Source: Lineus longissimus
Taxonomy: Eukaryota; Nemertea; Pilidiophora; Heteronemertea; Lineidae
Assembly (NCBI RefSeq): GCF_910592395.1
Contig: NC_088322.1
Span: forward strand, 15,061,431 to 15,125,430
DNA: 64,000 nt
Direction: 5' to 3'
Shown here: positions 57,950 through 64,000 of the stretch, one piece after another
Numbering within the stretch: position 1 is the stretch's first letter
How the letters are laid out: each line of letters starts with the position of its first letter
Notes under the pieces: model-generated
The model's input: the letters and a program-made list of their open reading frames with translations, nothing else
Told to the model about the DNA's origin: nothing
Database searches by the model: none
Position numbers and translations under genes: made by a program

Positions 57950-60900
57950 CTGCAAATACAAAAATCGCCAGTCTGTGATATCACAAATAACATTTGTAGA
58001 GTTCACATAACCAATAGCAGTTTAACATGTAAGCCTCATCATGAGGAGGTTTTCATCGTTCTTTAAGCGAATACAAACAAAACCACCCGTGTGTGATTTC
58101 AAGTAAGCATAATACTCGTCGAGTTATTAGTCTTTCTACCATTGCAATATTGCAGTCTGTGGTGGAGGTTTATAGGCCACCCGCGTTTTGTGATAGCTCC
58201 TTCTCGAAAGAGTACTCACGTGGTAAGATCTCCTTCGTCACCTGCTCAACGACTGGTTCAGGCTCTTTTTCCTCTGAAAATTGACATTTCAGTATAATAA
58301 TCTTAGCGGGATTTTCGACCTGGATAGGAGAATCATAGACATCTTTACCAAACTGCAGTAGAGTTCCGCGAGTTGCATACACAGCATCTTGATGGCAATG
58401 CATTCAAAATAGTTTTATAAACCTGAGCCGCGATCGATAATATGGTGTAGCATCGTGATGAACTCGACATTCTACAATATCAAGTGACGATTTGACTAAG
58501 ATAGTAGAGTGAGTGCTGTCAACAAACCTTCCATCTTCTTTTCGACATGTTGTTTCACGGTCCTTGTCAGCCGTATTTCATCCTGACATGCACTGAACGA
58601 CTCATCCGTAACCTCGATCCAAGAATCCATTGGTAGGTTATACAACCTCGTCTCGTCCAACGTGTTTTGATCTAACAGCACCTCCTGGCAGCGGTCACGT
58701 AAAACGTCGGTGTCGTAATACTTGCGGAGGAGTCGGAGTTCGTGGCTATTTCGAACAAACACGTGGATGAAGATGCATATGTCTCGATCAACTGAAACCA
58801 ATGGCCGACAATGCAAACATCAATAATATGATATGATCAGGGGCGTAGCTAGCTTTTTGGTCGGGGGAGGATGTTCTCAGGGCGGAGATTTGTTCACCAA
58901 ATCATGGTCAAAAGTGCATTTTGGTGACTTCTCCCTGCTATAGCTACGTCCCTAGGAACAGTAGCAAGAAGCAAATCAGTGGCACAGTAGCAGGAAGCAA
59001 ATCAGTTTCTTCCAATGAAGTCCACGTTGGGTGAAATCATGGTGGTAGCTTTGATAGCAGACAATACTCATCCAAGTTTCCACCAAACAGAAATAGATCA
59101 GTGATGCACAAACACAAGTAAACTTACCGTATTCCAAAACTTCTACACCATTGATACCAATTGCTTTTGTCAATAGTAACCGGTAGTGTTGCCTTTCCTT
59201 GATGATGTAATCATGATAGGCACGCACCAAAGGTTGCACACCCTCTTTCGCTAGTGGTGTATGTGTGGTCTCTTGGCGCGGTTTCATGGCGATGAAAAAT
59301 CGGATGAATAGGTTCCCTTTATGAATTGAAAAAAAAACGTATCTCGATTGTAACGAAGCCTTGATTTACATTTATTTTATTTCTCAATTAAATGAGAAAT
59401 ACGCCTTAATCGTGGTGTCAAAATCCATCCTGTACATGCACTTGGCAAATGGTAAGCCTTATAGTATGCGCAAAAGAGGACTTGGGCCAACCCTACCGTG
59501 AACTGATCCCAACTCGGTGGGCCCAGACTTATCTTGGTGGATCCCAAATAAACAGCCATACTCTGAACTGAGATGATGTTTTAAATGAAGATGCGATGCT
59601 AAACCACCGATCATACTCAGCTCGGTCGGTTTGCAACATGGACTTTCGCATACTGCTTCCTGGAGGCAGTCACTGAGCGAGAGGTCGTCAAGTACCCAAA
59701 GTGCGGTAAGCAGCGTGCGATCAACGGAACACTTCTTTTGATTGGCTTACATTGGTAAGAAAAGTTGCGTACAAAGCCAAACTCTACTGTTGACTCTGAA
59801 TCATTGACGAGTGTTGTTTATCAGTATCGTACCTCCTTTATGTCTTTTATGCCGACCTGGTGACCTGTAGATCAAGTTGGTCGTCACTTCTCTCAGCTCT
59901 GCCTCTGAAAAAAATAATTTGATAACTTGATCACATGAAAACGAAGGACGCCTGGGCATTCACTTTTCCAAGTGACAAATCACATGGGGGGCACTCGAAT
60001 AAGGTGATATACATGTACTGCATGTGTTACTCTGCTAAAGTTGATAGGCCTACTTGATACTTTCGGAGGTCATGTCTCCCTCGAAGCGTGAAGACACCAG
60101 CGAAATGGTTTGATGGCTCTAATTGAATAAAGGCGTGCTTTAAAGATCTCCGTCGTCCGTTCAAAATTTGAGATTTTTCAATTCATACGAATGATAATCA
60201 TTGAATGTAAATCATTGAATATAATTCTCAACACGGGTTGGTACACTGATCATTTCCATCACGCTGAGATATCAAAAACTTAATGCATGAATGGCGTAAG
60301 CCTTAAGATACCTGATCTATCCGTTTCGTTTCCAGGCGACTTCTCCTGTTCGTTCACCGCATAATCTTGGTCAGCTTCTTCATCTTCTTGTGTTTCTATT
60401 TGACCTAAACAAGTTAGATGAAGTATGCAGGAATCATAATAATAGTTGGAAAGACATAGTTTACATGTAGTTAAGTTGTGTGCACATGGACATGCACATG
60501 AACATGCCCCTTGTTGACGTCCGCTTGTGACAGTTTTCACCGAACGGGGAATATTTCTAAAGCTTAAAAACCCTGAGGGAACATGAGGCGAAGGATATAT
60601 GTGTTTAAATATCAAAGTCCTCGAGGGTAAGCAGGAGACCACTTGGGTTTGCAAGAAGTTCAGTGACCCCGTGAGAGTTTTCTATCGCTACTTAGATTCT
60701 ACACCAAGGGTAACATTTCACTTCTAAAACGCCTCCTGACCAATGACTGAAAATCATCGTGACTCACAACCAAGGGGGTCTTATTTGAGCTACCAAGGCC
60801 CTCTGCACGAGGCTTTATGCATATTCCTCGTGTAAACAACTTTCTGGGATACAAAGGTATGCATTTTCGAAGATCGACCTCCCAATTTGTCAACGAAATC

Positions 60901-63900
60901 ATGTTTTTCTGCAGTTTTGTGACGGAAATTGGTGACCTACATATCTGGTGTTGTTGACAGGTAGATGCACTGCATTTATGCACTGCATTTACATACCATT
61001 TGTTGCTGTCCGATCGCTTACCATTTTGATTCTCTTCATTAACTATAAATATAGACCTTGTCTTCTTTCTTGGCGGTTTATGGACCTTCAAGCAATATTC
61101 CTCAACGCTGTCTGAAAGTAAACAATCGATTCGAGGTTCAACGAACGACGCTCACATCAGGTTTATTTGCCCAAGCCGGTTTAGGCATATTGACCTCATG
61201 GAAGCTGTTTCCTGGGGGTCGATATTATCAAGACTTGCAAGTTGATATCAACTTCATCTGCTGAACGCATGAAGATAATGGCTACTACAAACTTTCGCAC
61301 AGAGTGACCTGTCCATACATTATACTTCAGTCATGTGACTGTGAAGTGGACTGCGAAGAATTTTACGACTTTATCACTGTGGCCAATAGTTCAGTTATTG
61401 TAATGTATACAGTGTTATTGGCATGTACCTGGTATATAACCTTTTATTGAGGATGGACATTTTCCGTGCCGAGTAGAATTGACAACCCTAAATATCAAAG
61501 TAAATTGTCAGTGACTTCTTCTTTCCTGTTATAGAACAAGTGTACCATCGTCCTAAGAGGAAATGACTAGGTACATTTTCAAGGGCGGTAAAAATGTAAA
61601 ATTTAGGCGAAAGCACTGGTAGTGCAAAATCCCCTTTGAGCCTCATGCTCAATGTCAACTTGGGTCACGAATAATGAGATTAGTTCAAGATATTTGCACT
61701 TAATATGTTAATAAGCCTATGATCCATTCACAAAGAATTCTTCGCGTTTTACATTGTGTTATGCTCTGATAGCCACGTTATCAATAACGATGTATAATAA
61801 GACATTCACCTTAAGGTATCAATAAAACTAAACGGGCTTTGAAAGTTCTTGCTGTGCTTCAGATATACCGATCATGATACAATCTTAAACAGTTTATGTA
61901 CATCTATCAGCCTTGGTTATTGCTGTAAACCATCGATTGCTAACTTGATCACACAAATTCATCTAAAGCCAGATAATTATCTAGCATTGTGTATCAGTTG
62001 CTTTTTTGAAAACATATTGGAAAGTTCACATTCGATTTAGCTCAAGATTTTATCACTTTCCTCTTTAGAGATTCATTTCTGAAGATTTTACTAAGTAATC
62101 GGTCGCTTCCTCATTCTCTGATCATTAGTTTGCTTTTAATACCCAATCACTCTGTGACTATGCTTGCCCGTAACCTCATAAAATGTGTCCTAGTCATCCT
62201 CAGATTCACCACAAGCTTTTATGATGACATCCATTGACATTCGCGGTTAGCAATACATATTTACATGCATGGATGCCTTTCTTAACTATATAGTACCCTG
62301 CTCCTTTATCTTACCTGCGGCCTTATGCAGCCTCATCCTCCTCAAAGCTATCACCAACTTCTCTGCAGATGCCCCCTTCTCATCTCGGTCATGCCAAGCC
62401 CACAGGGTCTTCTCGACCAGGACTGTCATCTTCTGGCCAATACAAGACACTCTAAGGACTTCCTGGTCGTCCGGTGTCAGGCCAAGTTCCTTGGAGAGGC
62501 TTTCCACTATGAGATGGTGATCAATGTACGTCGCGACAAGTTGGAAGATCTTCCGGAAAACTAAAAAAGCCGAGAAACTGCTCTGCATGACAGGGAATTT
62601 CTCTCGGCGATTTCATTTTATGATTTATGGTCAAATTGGTTTAAACATAGAAAGCCTGGTTCCATCAGCAGTTTTCATTAGTGGTCATTTGTAACTACCG
62701 AATTACTACCGGGACTAAGATAATAAAGTCGTGGCCGCAGCAGCAACCCAAAGTTAGCGGAAACTGCTCTTTTAGTGGATTAGGGCTTCCTCCCTCTTAT
62801 CCTCGGCTTCATTCTTCGGAGCGGCTCCGCTCAACCCAACACCCGTTTCAACCCCAGAGCGTCTCAATGCCTATAAGCTGACCTACCTTCTTCCTTGTCT
62901 CTGGCTTCATCTTTCATGACTGCCACATCCTCGGCCTGCTCCTCTTGTTCCCCGTCCTTCTTACCCTCTTCGCTCCCCCTCTGCTGGTCATCGGGCTCTT
63001 GTTCTCCATCGGGACTGAAATTGCAGCATGCTATCATTTCAGGAAATTAGTGTCGGGAATGTTACCCATTCTTTCATTTGAACTCTGTTACATGTAATTT
63101 CAAGTAAAATATTGAAAATCATGTAAGATGACATCTTACACCAAAAAGAAATATTTTCCAACCTCATTGGTTATTTGAAGTTTACTAAATGCTTACGACA
63201 ACTAATCGACCAATTAGGGAGGACAAATATTGAGTGAAAACTGTTCATTATTGTAATAATTCAATCGAAAGTGATTTGTTTTCGTTTTTGTTTAGGTTGG
63301 ATTAAATCACAAGTTTGCTTTGTCGAGTTTTGTGATCGTTGGTTTTGATCAAACACTGCAGTGGTGTGATGTTTTAAAATCTGTTCAGTACACAACTTGA
63401 ATATACACGATATTTGGGATTTAGTATATTCTTTGCCGCAAAATTTCGTTTTGCACTGACTTCGAATTGGATTACAAGGTTATGAATCGATTGGTCCGTT
63501 ATTTTAGCACCCGCTCTTGATTTATTTCAACAAATCTTACGAAAAGCAATTGGTTGGTAACGGTTATTAAAAAAAACAACATCGATGACTTGATGATGGA
63601 ATGTGCCCTATGATATTTTCATGATGTTCGTTTTCTATCCAATGAAATTGTCTCCCGGAATGGGTTACCTTTCATATTGCCAGACAGATTTCCCCCAAAT
63701 GAAATTGATTTTAGGTAGGGACAGCAGTACATGAGATACCGTGACCATCAGAGATCGTTATGGAAATCTGAAAGAACCTGATCGAGGGCGACCTCAGACA
63801 CTGCTAGATCGAAATATTCCCTACCAGAGAACAGCAACCCCTGGACGATTATAGTGAGAGAGACAGAGAGATCTGAAAAAGTACACAATATGAAAAACAA

Positions 63901-63930
63901 AACTTACCGATGCTCACTCGTCGCAGACAT
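57045..63930 (-). CDS. Death-domain adaptor with TRADD-N-like region and C-terminal NHL-like beta-propeller
   Basis: Ten exons: 63908-63930, 62887-63014, 62315-62560, 61022-61111, 60312-60404, 59833-59904, 59128-59316, 58528-58791, 58220-58387 and 57045-57949. Coding length is 2178 bases, 725 codons plus stop. Intron 1 is phase 2 and the other eight are phase 1; every junction is in frame. The start is MSATSEHR, the only frame compatible with exon 2. Order of parts: acidic low-complexity tail (to ~50), Death domain (~51-132), charged linker (~133-217), a compact alpha/beta region (~225-420) and a propeller (~425-725). It is probably a cytoplasmic signalling adaptor in innate immunity or cell death, with the propeller as ligand or protein sensor; that role is inferred. 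The acceptor of exon 7 (attcataaag) is the weakest; the ATG at 59287 inside it could start a shorter form. Confidence 0.85.
58220..59316 (-). CDS. Three exons encoding a region resembling the TRADD N-terminal domain
   Basis: Exons 59128-59316, 58528-58791 and 58220-58387. The text YHDYIIKERQHYRLLLTKA is followed by VLEYVDRDICIFIHVFV, then LRLLRKYYDTDVLRDRCQ, LDETRLYNLPMDSWIEV and FSACQDEI. TRADD-N has a helix, a strand with alternating hydrophobics, then LL..Y..G.L...., a strand pair and a late cysteine-bearing helix in the same order. The likeness is at pattern level only; another ferredoxin-like domain is possible. Confidence 0.4.
62315..62560 (-). CDS. Death-domain exon
   Basis: It encodes FRKIFQLVATYIDHHLIVE, then LGLTPDDQEVL, VEKTLWAWHDRDEKGAS and LVIALRRMRLHKAAGKI-like text up to the donor GCAG|gtaag. 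The pattern of helix 2 LGL(T)..D, helix 4-5 tryptophan (LWAWHD), then A..L..AL....L..AA is the Death-domain fold. The exon is symmetric 1-1, a self-contained module of 82 residues. Death domains mediate homotypic assembly in TNF-receptor, Toll/IL-1 and apoptosis signalling. Confidence 0.8.
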
Positions 63931-64000
63931 GCTGGCGTATCTATAATCCTTGCGTAAACCGACACACTGTAGTCCATGGAGATCGGGCCTAACTAAGTAT

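Overview
The window is nuclear DNA of an animal: genes are split by GT-AG introns, coding exons are separated by kilobases of non-coding sequence, and there are tRNA-derived and non-LTR repeat remnants. The gene content (SLC6 transporter, thrombospondin type 1-like secreted peptides, a Death-domain/propeller adaptor) and the repeats suggest a marine invertebrate bilaterian; I cannot decide between a spiralian and an invertebrate deuterostome. No RNA data were available. All exon models come from splice signals, reading-phase continuity and protein pattern recognition.

Layout. (1) 31-7029, minus strand: a sodium/chloride-coupled amino-acid transporter of the SLC6 GlyT/ATB0,+ type, 5' end complete or nearly so, 3' end off the left edge. 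It carries two alternative 104-bp copies of the exon encoding TM6, the substrate-site helix. (2) 7030-12046: intergenic, with a tandem ~167-bp palindromic repeat. (3) 12047-24256: a three-fold tandem duplication, plus strand. Each unit holds a CCAAT/CRE/TATA promoter and a three-exon gene for a ~106-aa secreted cysteine-rich TSP1-like peptide. The first intron of each contains an array of a 95-bp repeat (about 34, 7 and 5 copies), and a long foldback lies downstream. (4) 24470-45622, minus strand: a very large, largely disordered, probably scaffold protein. One 6.9-kb terminal exon (2288 codons) follows at least three possible alternative first coding exons at 45.6, 38.9 and 36.1 kb, all ending in phase 0. 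The introns may host a small plus-strand gene (33661-37279), a duplicated tRNA-like unit and several hairpin or inverted-repeat elements. (5) 45.7-57.0 kb: repeat-rich intergenic DNA with a possible small plus-strand two-exon gene (49318-50105), a family of interspersed repeats with GGCTCACC/GGTGAGC-like ends, and a decayed non-LTR reverse transcriptase. (6) 57045-63930, minus strand: a complete 10-exon gene, 725 codons plus stop, encoding an acidic N-terminus, a Death domain, a region resembling the TRADD N-terminal fold, and a C-terminal NHL-like beta-propeller.

The genes do not form an obvious pathway. The most noteworthy items are the TM6 exon pair, which swaps Gly for Ser at the position known to separate GlyT1 from GlyT2 selectivity, and the Death-domain/propeller adaptor. 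The unusually divergent third exon in one TSP1-like paralogue and the alternative-first-exon scaffold gene come next.
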